From: Pseudonocardia kujensis
GTDB lineage: Bacteria; Actinomycetota; Actinomycetes; Mycobacteriales; Pseudonocardiaceae
Reading direction: 5' to 3'
Length of the DNA stretch: 33,937 bases
Assembly (NCBI RefSeq): GCF_021283305.1
Contig: NZ_JAJSOK010000080.1
Location: 1 to 33,937, forward strand
Positions 1 through 8,080 of the stretch are shown piece by piece; positions within the stretch are counted from its first letter, which is position 1; every line of letters begins with the position of its first letter. Under the pieces are notes generated by a model, which saw nothing but the letters and a program-made list of their open reading frames with translations, had not been told where the DNA came from and made no database searches. A program made the position numbers and the translations under genes.

Positions 1-1138
1 CGTCGACGCCGGCTGCGGCGGCACGCGTGTCGCCGGCTGGGAGGACGGCCGGGCGGTGGTGGCCGGCGTGCTCTCGGCCGGCGTCCCGCCGGGCGCGGCC
101 GCCGCGGCGTTCCTGCCCGGTGCACGGGCGGCCCGTCCGGGCCCGGTCCCGGGCCTGGTCGTCGACGCCGGGGAGTCGGGCACCCGGGTGCTGTGCGACG
201 GGCGGCTGGTCCGGCAGGTGCCGGTCGGCGGCGTGCACCTCGACGCCGCCGTCCGCGCGCTGCTGCCCGCGCCCCCGCGCCGGGAGGCCGACGTCACGGT
301 GCTCCGCGAGGCGCTCTCGCTGCTGCCCGCCGCGGACATCGGGACCGGGGCCGGCCGCGTCCGGATCACCGCCGAACAGGTGCGGGCGGCGCTGGCCCCA
401 CTCCTCGCCCGGGTCGTGGCGGCCGTGCCGCCGGGACCGGTGCTGCTGGTCGGTGGGGTGGCACGGACCCCGCTGCTCGCCGCGCTGCTCGACGAGGCGG
501 GCCGCGGGCCGCTCGTCGTGGCGCCGCGGCCGGAGCAGGCGGTCGTGCTCGCGACGCCCGAGCCGGCCCGCCACCGCGCCCCGCAGCAGCGGCCCCCGCT
601 CCTCCCGCCGCCTCCTCCACCCCGCCGCCGGCGGCTGCTCCTCGTCGGCGCGAGCGCCTTCGCGGCCGCGGGCCTGCTCGGCCTCGGCCTCCTCCTGCCC
701 GATCCGCTGCCCGCGGACCGGCTGGTCCAGTACGGGTACGAGGTCGCCGTGCCGGAGGGGTGGACGCACGTCGGCGGCGCGCCCGAGCACCGCCGCACCC
801 TGCTCGCGCCGGCGGACCAACCGGACGGGACCGGGCTCGTGGCCGTCGAACGCACCCCGCTCGGCTACGACGCCGGCACCGAGGCCGCGCGGGCCCGGGC
901 CGAGCTGCGCGACCGCTACGACCGGGCCCGCGCGGCCGGGCAGCGGCTCGCCGGCTTCCGCGAGGAGGGCGATGCGCTGCGCTACCAGGAGCGCGACGGC
1001 GCGGCGACGGTCGAGTGGCACGTCCGGCTCCAGGGCACCGACCAGCTCAGCGTCGGCTGCCGGTACCCGCCCGGCGGATCGGCGGTGGTCGAGGAGGCGT
1101 GCACGGTCGTCGTCGCGTCGCTGCGGGTCCGGGCCTGA
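1..1138 (+). CDS. Type VII secretion-associated protein, Rv3446c family (5' partial)
   Basis: The reading frame is open from base 2, so the start lies upstream of the window; the GTG at 56 is only an internal candidate. The N-terminal part (to about base 540) has an actin/ASKHA-like look, with a VDAGESGTRVL segment near 160-190 and a second glycine-rich VGGV motif near 451. A Pro/Arg-rich linker (about 570-640) leads into one hydrophobic helix (about 640-700, LLLVGASAFAAAGLLGLG). The remaining 140 residues would be extracytoplasmic, with two Cys near the C terminus (RLQGTDQLSVGC and EEACTVV). This layout and the position just before two WXG100 genes, rplM and rpsI match the Rv3446c-type protein of the mycobacterial ESX-4 locus. 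Its biochemical role is unknown; membrane accessory of a type VII secretion system is the family-based guess. The rest of the ESX-4 core would be expected upstream. Confidence 0.8.
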   Translation, partial: VDAGCGGTRVAGWEDGRAVVAGVLSAGVPPGAAAAAFLPGARAARPGPVPGLVVDAGESGTRVLCDGRLVRQVPVGGVHLDAAVRALLPAPPRREADVTVLREALSLLPAADIGTGAGRVRITAEQVRAALAPLLARVVAAVPPGPVLLVGGVARTPLLAALLDEAGRGPLVVAPRPEQAVVLATPEPARHRAPQQRPPLLPPPPPPRRRRLLLVGASAFAAAGLLGLGLLLPDPLPADRLVQYGYEVAVPEGWTHVGGAPEHRRTLLAPADQPDGTGLVAVERTPLGYDAGTEAARARAELRDRYDRARAAGQRLAGFREEGDALRYQERDGAATVEWHVRLQGTDQLSVGCRYPPGGSAVVEEACTVVVASLRVRA

Positions 1139-1175
1139 CGCCACACCGCCGCCCACCAGCCCACCCGCGCCGCAC

Positions 1176-1201
1176 GACTCCTTCACCATCGCGAACGGAT
1201 C
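1176..1201 (+). promoter_or_regulatory. Diverged copy of the 26-bp palindrome, upstream of the esxU-like gene
   Basis: These 26 bases match the perfect palindrome at 5201-5226 at 21 of 26 positions. The right half (ATCGCGAACGGATC) is identical, the left half is degenerate. Similarity continues downstream in the same orientation relative to the genes, for example CCGCCCCGC at 1209-1217. The site lies 91 bases before the first WXG100 gene. A role as operator or activator site is inference. Confidence 0.4.
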
Positions 1202-1245
1202 CCGGGAACCGCCCCGCGCCCGGGCCCGGGTTGCCAGGCTCGCCC

Positions 1246-1276
1246 CACCAGATCGCCACACCAGATCGCCACACCA
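1246..1276 (+). repeat. 13-bp tandem repeat before esxU-like start
   Basis: Two exact copies of CACCAGATCGCCA (1246-1258 and 1259-1271) are followed by a five-base third start (CACCA). They end just before the ribosome binding site GGGGAGGA at 1281-1288. Function unknown; replication slippage or a tandem binding site are both possible. Confidence 0.7.
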
Positions 1277-1292
1277 CAGCGGGGAGGACCTC

Positions 1293-1619
1293 ATGACGAG
1301 CGGGACCGGGGCCGGCGGGTTCGGCACCACACCGGAGGAGATGGCCCGGGCCGGTGCCCGGGTCGTGGCGGCGGACGAGCAGGTGCAGGGCGAGCTGAGC
1401 GCGCTGCGCTCCCGGCTCGCGCCGCTCGCCGGCACCTGGCGGGGCGAGGCCGCGGCGACCTTCGAGTCGCTCATGGCCCGCTGGGACGCCGACGCCCGTG
1501 CCCTCTCCGCCGCGCTGCGCGCCATCGGCGAGGCGATCACCGGGTCGGGCCGCACCTACCGGCAGGCCGAGGAGGACGGCTCCGCCTCGCTGTCGGCCAT
1601 CCGCGCGGCGCTGGGCTGA
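1293..1619 (+). CDS. esxU: WXG100 family type VII secretion substrate, EsxU-like
   Basis: A 108-residue, almost wholly alpha-helical protein with the WXG100 hallmarks: W49-R-G51 in the turn between two helices, and a C-terminal Y89-R-Q-A-E93 that fits the YxxxD/E type VII export signal. Members are small helical hairpins that pair with a partner and are secreted by the ESX ATPase. The ATG at 1293 is preceded by a strong ribosome binding site (GGGGAGGA, 1281-1288). It is followed after 4 bases by a second WXG100 gene, so the two probably form the secreted heterodimer, as EsxU-EsxT do in mycobacterial ESX-4. Assignment as EsxU rests on gene order (Rv3446c homologue, esxU, esxT, rplM, rpsI), which is conserved here. 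Confidence 0.85.
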   Translation: MTSGTGAGGFGTTPEEMARAGARVVAADEQVQGELSALRSRLAPLAGTWRGEAAATFESLMARWDADARALSAALRAIGEAITGSGRTYRQAEEDGSASLSAIRAALG

Positions 1620-1623
1620 CGCG

Positions 1624-1911
1624 ATGGGCGAGATCAGGGTCACCTTCGCCGAGCTCGCCGCGGCGCGGACCGCCGTCGCGGGCACCGCGGCGCGCATCAC
1701 CGGCCGGCTCGACGACCTGCGCCGCGAGCTCGCCCCGCTGGCCGCGACCTGGGAGGGCGAGGCCGCGACGGACTACGCCGCCCGCCGGCGGCAGTGGGAC
1801 GCGGCCGCCGCCGACCTCACCGCCGTGCTCGCCCGGATCGGCGAGGCGCTCGGCCGGGCCGAGGAGGGCTACCGGCAGGTCGAGCAGGCGAACGCGCGCC
1901 GCTGGGCGTGA
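1624..1911 (+). CDS. esxT: WXG100 family type VII secretion substrate, EsxT-like
   Basis: A 95-residue WXG100 protein with W43-E-G45 in the inter-helix turn and a C-terminal Y83-R-Q-V-E87 export motif. It starts 4 bases after the stop of the EsxU-like gene, so translation is probably coupled and the two products are likely dimer partners. Both proteins carry the YxxxE signal; in many WXG100 pairs only one partner does. It is followed by a 270-base gap with the rplM promoter. The name is by synteny with mycobacterial esxT, which also lies between esxU and rplM. Confidence 0.85.
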   Translation: MGEIRVTFAELAAARTAVAGTAARITGRLDDLRRELAPLAATWEGEAATDYAARRRQWDAAAADLTAVLARIGEALGRAEEGYRQVEQANARRWA

Positions 1912-2013
1912 GCGGCGGCGGCGCGGACCGCACCCCGCCCCCGCGTGGGGAGCCGCGATCGGGGGCGCGTACCCTCGTTCGAGCAGGGCGTTCGTGGTCG
2001 GTGAGGGGGCGTT

Positions 2014-2043
2014 TTGACCTCCGTTCCGAGCGGCGGGTACCCT
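2014..2043 (+). promoter_or_regulatory. Promoter of rplM-rpsI
   Basis: TTGACC (2014-2019) and TACCCT (2038-2043) are separated by 18 bases, a good match to the housekeeping sigma factor. Transcription would start near 2050, giving an L13 leader of about 130 bases before the GTG at 2182. No conserved leader structure was recognised. Confidence 0.6.
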
Positions 2044-2181
2044 GACTGTTCGTTGTGCGACGGGTGGAGACCCGCGCCGCCGCCGGCCCCGGTCGGTGGT
2101 CGGACGGCGTCCGCACCGACGCACCAGAAGAGAGACTGACTTCGAGGCAGCTCCCGAGCCCGAGAACGACGAGGTAGACCC

Positions 2182-2625
2182 GTGCCCACGTACAGCCCCA
2201 AGCCCGGTGAGATCACCCGTGCCTGGCACGTGATCGACGCCACCGACGTGGTGCTCGGTCGACTGGCCACCCACGCTGCCACGCTGCTGCGCGGCAAGCA
2301 CAAGCCGACCTACGCGCCGCACATGGACACCGGCGACTTCGTCGTCATCGTCAACGCGGAGAAGATCGCGGTCTCGGGCAAGAAGCGGGACGACAAGTTC
2401 GTCTACCGCCACTCGGGCTTCCCGGGCGGTCTCAAGCAGCGCTCGGTCGGCGAGATGATCGAGGCGCACCCCGACCGACTGGTCGAGAAGGCCGTCAAGG
2501 GCATGCTGCCCAAGAACCGGCTCGGCCGGGCGATGGCCAAGAAGCTGAAGGTCTACGCCGGCCCGTCGCACCCGCACACGGCCCAGAAGCCGCAGCCGTT
2601 CGAGATCACCCAGGTCGCGCAGTGA
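2182..2625 (+). CDS. rplM: 50S ribosomal protein L13
   Basis: At 147 residues this has the usual bacterial L13 length. It begins MPTYSPKPGE and includes the conserved WHVIDATDVVLGRLAT segment, the HMDTGDFVVIVNAEKI region and the basic GMLPKNRLGRAMAKKLKVY stretch that contacts 23S rRNA. The GTG start at 2182 fits family length. The last codons overlap a GTG at 2622, but S9 most likely starts further down. L13 is an early assembly protein of the large subunit and is nearly always followed by S9, as here. It has its own promoter at 2014-2043 and separates the ESX substrate pair from the housekeeping genes. Confidence 0.97.
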   Translation: MPTYSPKPGEITRAWHVIDATDVVLGRLATHAATLLRGKHKPTYAPHMDTGDFVVIVNAEKIAVSGKKRDDKFVYRHSGFPGGLKQRSVGEMIEAHPDRLVEKAVKGMLPKNRLGRAMAKKLKVYAGPSHPHTAQKPQPFEITQVAQ

Positions 2626-2657
2626 CCTACCCCGAGAGCAACGAAGAGGGACAGAGC

Positions 2658-3203
<546 letters not shown>

Positions 3204-3215
3204 TCCGGTAGCCGG

Positions 3216-4562
3216 ATGCGTCGACTCTTCGGAACCGACGGCGTCCGGGGCCTGGCGAACGGCGAGCTCCTCACCCCGGAGCTCGCCGTTTCCGTCTCCG
3301 CCTCGGCCGCCCGCGTCCTGGCGGCCCACCGCGCCGCCGGGGACGAGCACCGGCCCGTCGCGCTCGTGGGGCGCGACCCCCGGGCAAGCGGCGAGATGCT
3401 CGAGGCCGCCGTGCTCGCCGGCCTCACCTCCGCGGGAGCGGACGCGGTCCGCCTGGGCGTGCTGCCCACGCCCGCGGTCGCGCACCTCGTGGACTCGCTG
3501 GGCGCCGACCTGGGCGTCATGATCTCGGCCTCGCACAACGCGATGCCGGACAACGGGATCAAGCTGTTCGCCGCGGGCGGGCACAAGCTGCCCGACGCGC
3601 TCGAGCTCGAGATCGAGCAGGGGCTCACAGCCGGGTGGACCCGGCCGACCGGCGCGGACATCGGTCGCGTCCGGGACCTGCCGGAGGCGCTCGACCAGTA
3701 CGTCGCCCACCTGCTCGTCGCGACCCCGCGCCCGCTCACCGGCGTGAAGGTCGTCGTCGACTGCGCGCACGGGGCGGCCTCCGAGGCCGCGCCGACGGCC
3801 TACACCAAGGCCGGCGCCGAGGTCGTCGCGCTGCACGCCTCGCCGGACGGGCTGAACATCAACGCGGGTGTGGGTTCCACGCACATGGAGGCGCTGCAGG
3901 CCGCCGTGGTCGAGCGCGGCGCCGACCTGGGCATCGCGCACGACGGCGACGCCGATCGCTGCCTGGCCGTCGACGCCGAGGGTCGGATCGTCGACGGCGA
4001 CCAGATCATGGCGGTCCTCGCGCTCGCCATGAAGGAGTCCGGCGAGCTGGTCGAGGACACCCTCGTCGCCACGGTGATGAGCAACCTCGCGCTGCACCTG
4101 GCGATGAAGGCGGCCGGCGTCACGCTGCGCACCACCGCGGTCGGCGACCGGTACGTGCTCGAGGACCTGCGCGCCCACGGGTTCACCCTCGGCGGCGAGC
4201 AGTCCGGCCACGTCGTGCTCCCCGGGCACGCCACCACGGGCGACGGGCTCCTCACCGCGATGCGCCTGATGAGCCGCATGACCGAGACCGGCCGGACCCT
4301 GGCGGAGCTCGCATCGGTGGTGCAGCCGCTGCCGCAGGTGCTGCAGAACGTGAAGGTGGCCGACAAGGAGGCCGTCGCGGCGTCGCCCGCGGTGGCCGAG
4401 GCGGTGGCGAAGGCCGAGGCCGAGCTCGGTGAGACCGGCCGCGTCCTGCTGCGGCCCTCGGGCACCGAGCAGCTGGTCCGGGTGATGGTCGAGGCCGGCA
4501 CCCAGGAGCTCGCGGAGTCGACCGCCGCGCGGATCGCCTCCGTGGTGGCCGCGGCCGTCTGA
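3216..4562 (+). CDS. glmM: Phosphoglucosamine mutase
   Basis: The 448-residue enzyme interconverts glucosamine-6-phosphate and glucosamine-1-phosphate on the path to UDP-GlcNAc for peptidoglycan. The N terminus MRRLFGTDGVRG is diagnostic for GlmM. The phosphoserine loop reads ISASHN with catalytic Ser106; the following residue is Ala where many members have Pro (ASHNA instead of ASHNP). The Mg-binding loop DGDADRC, the sugar-binding GEQSGH motif and the C-terminal phosphate-binding RPSGTEQLVRVM loop are all present. It lies 12 bases after rpsI and is probably co-transcribed with it. The mycobacterial homologue (MrsA) sits in the same place. The adjacent glmS seen in mycobacteria is absent here. 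Confidence 0.97.
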   Translation: MRRLFGTDGVRGLANGELLTPELAVSVSASAARVLAAHRAAGDEHRPVALVGRDPRASGEMLEAAVLAGLTSAGADAVRLGVLPTPAVAHLVDSLGADLGVMISASHNAMPDNGIKLFAAGGHKLPDALELEIEQGLTAGWTRPTGADIGRVRDLPEALDQYVAHLLVATPRPLTGVKVVVDCAHGAASEAAPTAYTKAGAEVVALHASPDGLNINAGVGSTHMEALQAAVVERGADLGIAHDGDADRCLAVDAEGRIVDGDQIMAVLALAMKESGELVEDTLVATVMSNLALHLAMKAAGVTLRTTAVGDRYVLEDLRAHGFTLGGEQSGHVVLPGHATTGDGLLTAMRLMSRMTETGRTLAELASVVQPLPQVLQNVKVADKEAVAASPAVAEAVAKAEAELGETGRVLLRPSGTEQLVRVMVEAGTQELAESTAARIASVVAAAV

Positions 4563-4573
4563 GCCCGCACGGA

Positions 4574-4915
4574 TCAGGGCCGTTCCCGGGGCTCCCGCTC
4601 GTCGTCGAGCAGCGGGAGCCGTACGCCCCGGGCCTCGCCCGTCCGCCGACCGCCGATGCCCGGCAGGACCGGGCCGGCGGCGGTGTCGGCCGGGGGTGGG
4701 CCGCCGGAGCCGTCGGTCGGGGCGGGCCCACGGGTCAGCTCGGCGACCGCGTCGGCCTGCCGGGCCAGCTCCCGCCCGACCAGGGCGAGCCGCTCGGCGA
4801 ACTCGTCACCGCGGGCGTCCCACCAGCTCGCGCGCACGGTCCGGGCCACCCGCGCGGCGTCGGCGGCCGCGGCGCTCAGCCGCTCGACCACGGCGTCGAG
4901 CTCCCGGCGGCTCAT
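4574..4915 (-). CDS. WXG100-like helical protein, candidate type VII substrate
   Basis: The 113-residue product has an N-terminal helical hairpin (about residues 1-62) with WWDARG at 31-36 in the turn position. The usual W-x-G is stretched to W32-D-A-R-G36. After the hairpin comes a flexible Pro/Gly-rich tail of about 50 residues with no YxxxD/E export motif. The ATG at 4915 overlaps the stop of the upstream gene (ATGA), so the two are translationally coupled and probably form a pair. The pair converges with glmM. I see the fold signature but cannot name a subfamily; a type VII secretion substrate or chaperone pair is inference from size, helices, coupling and the shared upstream palindrome. 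Confidence 0.7.
   Translation of the reverse strand: MSRRELDAVVERLSAAAADAARVARTVRASWWDARGDEFAERLALVGRELARQADAVAELTRGPAPTDGSGGPPPADTAAGPVLPGIGGRRTGEARGVRLPLLDDEREPRERP
4590..4620. terminator. Hairpin downstream of glmM
   Basis: GGCTCCCGCT (4590-4599) pairs with AGCGGGAGCC (4611-4620) across an 11-base spacer, 28 bases after the glmM stop. It lies inside the 3' coding end of the convergent gene, so it may just be codon sequence. No T-run follows. Confidence 0.45.
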
Positions 4916-5154
4916 CCGAGGGCCCGCGCGGCGTCGGTCTCCGCCCGCCGGGCCGCGCCCGCCACCCGCCGGAACGTCTCGGCCGCCGCGACCACCTGAT
5001 CCGCGGCACCGCCTACGACCCGTCCGATCTCGCGGCAGTCGTCGCCGGACTCGTGCAGTAACCACGCGAGCTCCCCGAGATCGAGGCCCAGGGCGCCGGC
5101 GTGCGCGGCGGCCGCGTCGAGGCCGTCGGGGTCGAGGTCGAGGTCCGTGCGCAC
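4912..5154 (-). CDS. Small helical protein, EspC-like candidate partner of the WXG100-like gene
   Basis: The 80-residue, Ala-rich protein begins MRTDLDLDPDGLDAAAAHAG, resembling the first helix of EspC-like type VII proteins (PF10824 style). A second long helix runs to the C terminus, ending AARALG. The GTG at 5154 is the start that keeps the typical N terminus; CATCCT lies 6 bases upstream on this strand and could be a -10 box for a leaderless transcript. Its stop overlaps the ATG of the next gene by four bases. Upstream is the 26-bp palindrome at 5201-5226. Family assignment is tentative because the sequence is short and lacks a clear YxxxD/E motif. Confidence 0.6.
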   Translation of the reverse strand: MRTDLDLDPDGLDAAAAHAGALGLDLGELAWLLHESGDDCREIGRVVGGAADQVVAAAETFRRVAGAARRAETDAARALG

Positions 5155-5200
5155 CCGGACAGGATGCGGGTGCCCGCACCGGGAGCGGGGCGGCCCTGCG

Positions 5201-5226
5201 GATCCGTTCGCGATCGCGAACGGATC
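5201..5226. promoter_or_regulatory. Perfect 26-bp palindrome upstream of the second ESX-like pair
   Basis: The half-site GATCCGTTCGCGA is followed immediately by its exact reverse complement. It overlaps the last two bases of the hydrolase stop codon and ends 46 bases before the start of the small helical gene. As RNA it could fold into an 11-bp stem with a GATC loop and act as a terminator, but no T-run follows. A partial copy in the same orientation precedes the EsxU-like gene, which favours a protein-binding site. Function is inference. Confidence 0.7.
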
Positions 5227-6055
5227 AGGCGTCGGGGGTCTCCAGCACCGTGCCGGGGACCTTGCCGTCGACCAGGTCGTCGACCCGGTCCTCGCCGCAC
5301 AGCTCCTTGAGCAGGAACGCCGTGACCAGCGCGCGCGTGATGCGCCGCGTCTTGGCGTCGGGCCCGCCGGAGAGCACCAGGTCGGACCAGTGCAGGCCCT
5401 CGAGGAAGTCCGTGTGCCCGGCCTTCGGCAGCCGCCGCACCCAGGTGGGGCCCGCGCAGGCCGCGGCGATCTGCTCCGCGTGCCCCGCGACCGGCGCGAC
5501 GGTGTCCCTGCCCGCGACGACGTGCAACGACGGGACCGACACCGCCTTGGCCGCCTCGACGGGCGACGGGCGGGTCTGCGACGCCGCGATCGCGACGACC
5601 GCGGCCACCTTGGGGTGCCCGGCGGCGGCGAGCAGCGCGGCGCCCGCGCCGATGCCGTGCCCGGCCAGGGCGGTGCGCCGCGCGTCGACGCTGATCCGGC
5701 CCTCGCCCAGCCGGACGCCGACGCAGACGTCGAGCGTGGTGCGCAGGTCGGCGGAGAACCGGGCCACGCTCGGCAGCGGGCTGCCCTGCGAGCCCGGGGC
5801 CGCCGCGACGATGCCCCACGAGGCGAGGTGGCGCAGCAGCTCGGCGTAGCGCGACACCGGCTGCATCCAGTCGTGTCCGAAGGCGACGGCCGGCAGGCCG
5901 AGCCCCTCGGCCGGCGCGAACACCACACCCGGGGTGCCGACGAGCCCGAGGTCGCCGCGCAGCACCTCGTTGGGGCCGGGCCGGGACAGCTGCTCCAGCG
6001 CGTCCTTGGCGTTCCGCAGGGCGGGAGGACGGGTGAACGTGCTGGTCCGGCTCAC
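5225..6055 (-). CDS. Alpha/beta-hydrolase-fold protein lacking the nucleophile serine
   Basis: The 276-residue product resembles dienelactone hydrolase/chlorophyllase-type proteins: GHDWMQPVSRYAELLRHLASWG is the oxyanion and early-helix region. The nucleophile elbow reads G132-H-G-I-G136 where active relatives have G-x-S-x-G, so Ser is replaced by Gly134. The acid (D184 in AGRD) and base (H214 in KAGHTD) positions are intact. It may bind a ligand or act on another substrate without ester hydrolysis, or use a different residue. The GTG at 6055 is favoured because TACGGT (6067 to 6062 on this strand) lies 6 bases away, implying a leaderless message. It may correspond to mycobacterial Rv3438 by position. 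Its stop overlaps the palindrome. Confidence 0.75.
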   Translation of the reverse strand: MSRTSTFTRPPALRNAKDALEQLSRPGPNEVLRGDLGLVGTPGVVFAPAEGLGLPAVAFGHDWMQPVSRYAELLRHLASWGIVAAAPGSQGSPLPSVARFSADLRTTLDVCVGVRLGEGRISVDARRTALAGHGIGAGAALLAAAGHPKVAAVVAIAASQTRPSPVEAAKAVSVPSLHVVAGRDTVAPVAGHAEQIAAACAGPTWVRRLPKAGHTDFLEGLHWSDLVLSGGPDAKTRRITRALVTAFLLKELCGEDRVDDLVDGKVPGTVLETPDA

Positions 6056-6254
6056 AGCGGAACCGTACCGTCGCCCGATCACCCCCGCCCAGCGGCGTAC
6101 CCGAACGATCGCCCCTTCCGGGCAGCCCGCCCGCCGTGGGGTGGTCAGCGCGAGGCGAGGGTGTGGTGGCACCACTCCTGTCCCGCGGTGCGCGCGTCAA
6201 TAGCGTTCTGAACAGGCCGGAAGGGGTCCGGCAACCATCCGAGAGGGACAGACG

Positions 6255-6554
6255 ATGAACGCCAGGATCGCACGTACCATCGGCACGCTGGCCGCCGCCG
6301 GGGGCCTGCTCCTGGGCCTGAGCGCCTGCAGCATGTCGGTCTCGAGCGACGACGTGAAGTCCGAGATCACCCGCGTGGTGCAGGAGCAGCTGCAGACCTC
6401 GCCGAACTCGGTCGACTGCCCGTCGGGCCTCGACGCGTCCGTGGGGGCCACGCTGACCTGCCACGTCGTGGTCCCCGAGCGCAGCTTCGACGTCGTGGCC
6501 AAGGTGACCGCCGTCGAGGGCAGCGACGTCAAGTTCGACATCAACGAGGTGTAG
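6255..6554 (+). CDS. DUF4333-type lipoprotein
   Basis: The 99-residue protein starts with a lipoprotein signal: Arg-containing N terminus, hydrophobic stretch TLAAAGGLLLGL, and lipobox L22-S-A-C25 for lipid attachment at Cys25. The mature part has two further Cys (about 56 in VDCPSG and 70 in LTCHVV), probably disulfide-bonded, as in the DUF4333 domain of actinobacterial cell-surface proteins. AGAGGGACAG lies just before the ATG. No enzymatic motif is visible; function unknown. It is 22 bases before nnr, but that gene appears to have its own -10 box. Confidence 0.8.
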   Translation: MNARIARTIGTLAAAGGLLLGLSACSMSVSSDDVKSEITRVVQEQLQTSPNSVDCPSGLDASVGATLTCHVVVPERSFDVVAKVTAVEGSDVKFDINEV

Positions 6555-6563
6555 CCGGGGCAC

Positions 6564-6569
6564 TAGCGT
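6564..6569 (+). promoter_or_regulatory. -10 box of nnr, leaderless type
   Basis: TAGCGT lies 7 bases before the ATG at 6577, so transcription would begin at or next to the start codon. No clear -35 element is visible. Confidence 0.4.
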
Positions 6570-6576
6570 GCGGTCC

Positions 6577-8055
6577 ATGCAGGGTGTGTGGACCGCGCAG
6601 CAGATCCGCGAGGCCGAGGAGGTGCTCCTGGCCCGGCTGCCCGACGGCGTGCTGATGCGCCGGGCCGCCCACGGGCTCGCCCTCGGCGTCCGCCGGTTCC
6701 TCGGGGAGCGGCACGGGCGGTCGACCGGGCGGCGGGTGACGTTGCTGGTGGGGGCCGGCAACAACGGCGGCGACGCGCTGTGGGCCGGGGCCGAGCTGCG
6801 GCGCGGGGGGCTGGCCGTCACCGCGGTCCTGCTCGCCCCGGACCGCGCCCATGCCGAGGGGCTCGCGGCACTGCGCCGGGCCCGGGGCCGGGTGCTGCGG
6901 GCCGAGGACCCGGGCGCGCGGGAGGCGGTGACCGGCGCCGACGTCGTCGTCGACGGGATCGTGGGGATCTCCGGCAAGGGGGCGCTGCGCGAACCGGCCG
7001 GCGCGCTCGTGGAGGCCGCGGCGGCGGCCGGGGTGGCGATGGTGGCCGTCGACCTGCCCAGCGGCGTCGACGCGGACACCGGCACGACCGACGGGGCGGC
7101 GGTCCGGGCGGCGCTGACCGTGACGTTCGGGGCGCTCAAGCCGCTGCACGTGCTGGCGCGGCCGCAGTGTGGGGAGGTCGTGCTCGTCGAGATCGGGCTG
7201 GGGCCGCACCTGCCCGAGCCGCACGCGTGGGTGCTCGACGCCGACGACGTGGGGCGGCGCTGGCCGATCCCGGGACCGACGGACGACAAGTACACGCAGG
7301 GCGTGGTCGGCGTCGCCGCCGGCTCGGCCACCTACCCGGGCGCCGCGGTGCTGGCGACCGGGTCCGCGGTGCTCGCGACCAGCGGCATGGTCCGGTTCGC
7401 CGGCACCGCCGCCGACGTCGTCCGCGCGCACTGGCCCGAGGTCGTCGGCACCGACGACCTCGAGCAGGCCGGGCGCACGCAGGCCTGGTCGGTGGGCCCC
7501 GGCATCGGCACCGACGACGCCGGGTACGCCCTGCTCGCCGGCGTCCTCGGGCGGGACGTCCCGACCTGCGTCGACGCCGACGGCATCACCCTGCTGGCCG
7601 AGCACGAGGACCTCCGCGGGACCGTACGGGGCCGGGCGGTCGTGCTCACGCCGCACGCCGGCGAGTTCGCCCGGATCGCGGGCGACGTCGGCGCCGACCG
7701 GATCGGCGCCGCGCGGCGGGCCGCCGCCGAGCTCGACGTCACGGTGCTGCTCAAGGGCAACGCGACCGTGGTCGCCGACCCGGACGGGCGCGCGCTGGTC
7801 CACCCCTCCGCCAACGCGTGGGCCGCCACGGCCGGCTCCGGCGACGTCCTCACCGGACTGGTCGGCGCGCTGCTCGCCGCGGGGCTGGAGCCCTGGTGGG
7901 CCGCGGGCTGCGCGGCCCACGTGCACTCGCGCGCCGCGACGCTCGCCGCCGAGCGGGTGGGCGGGGAGCCGGCCGTCCCCGCTCCCGCGTCCACGATCCA
8001 GGCCGCGATCCCCGCCGCCGTCCAGGAGGTGCGGAAGGCGGCGCTGGGGGTCTGA
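6577..8055 (+). CDS. nnr: Bifunctional NAD(P)HX epimerase / dehydratase
   Basis: The 492-residue enzyme repairs hydrated NADH and NADPH. The N-terminal YjeF domain (about 1-215) has the GNNGGDAL loop at 61-68 and VDLPSGVDADTG. This half epimerises R- and S-NAD(P)HX. The C-terminal ribokinase-like domain (about 230-492) has TPHAGEF and the ATP/ADP-site motif ATAGSGDVLTGL near residue 420, and dehydrates S-NAD(P)HX. I start at the ATG at 6577 rather than the GTG at 6568, because it aligns with the mycobacterial homologue (Rv3433c) and sits 7 bases after a -10 box. Followed by an unusual repeat-rich gap before alr. Confidence 0.93.
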   Translation: MQGVWTAQQIREAEEVLLARLPDGVLMRRAAHGLALGVRRFLGERHGRSTGRRVTLLVGAGNNGGDALWAGAELRRGGLAVTAVLLAPDRAHAEGLAALRRARGRVLRAEDPGAREAVTGADVVVDGIVGISGKGALREPAGALVEAAAAAGVAMVAVDLPSGVDADTGTTDGAAVRAALTVTFGALKPLHVLARPQCGEVVLVEIGLGPHLPEPHAWVLDADDVGRRWPIPGPTDDKYTQGVVGVAAGSATYPGAAVLATGSAVLATSGMVRFAGTAADVVRAHWPEVVGTDDLEQAGRTQAWSVGPGIGTDDAGYALLAGVLGRDVPTCVDADGITLLAEHEDLRGTVRGRAVVLTPHAGEFARIAGDVGADRIGAARRAAAELDVTVLLKGNATVVADPDGRALVHPSANAWAATAGSGDVLTGLVGALLAAGLEPWWAAGCAAHVHSRAATLAAERVGGEPAVPAPASTIQAAIPAAVQEVRKAALGV

Positions 8056-8080
8056 GGGCTGCGCCGGCGTCGCTCGCGGT

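Noticed and set aside
27..1619. Single 530-codon frame covering the secretion-associated gene and the EsxU-like gene
   Set aside because: Only its last 108 codons (from 1293) look like protein; the first part is an Arg/Pro/Ser-rich shadow of the real gene in another frame.
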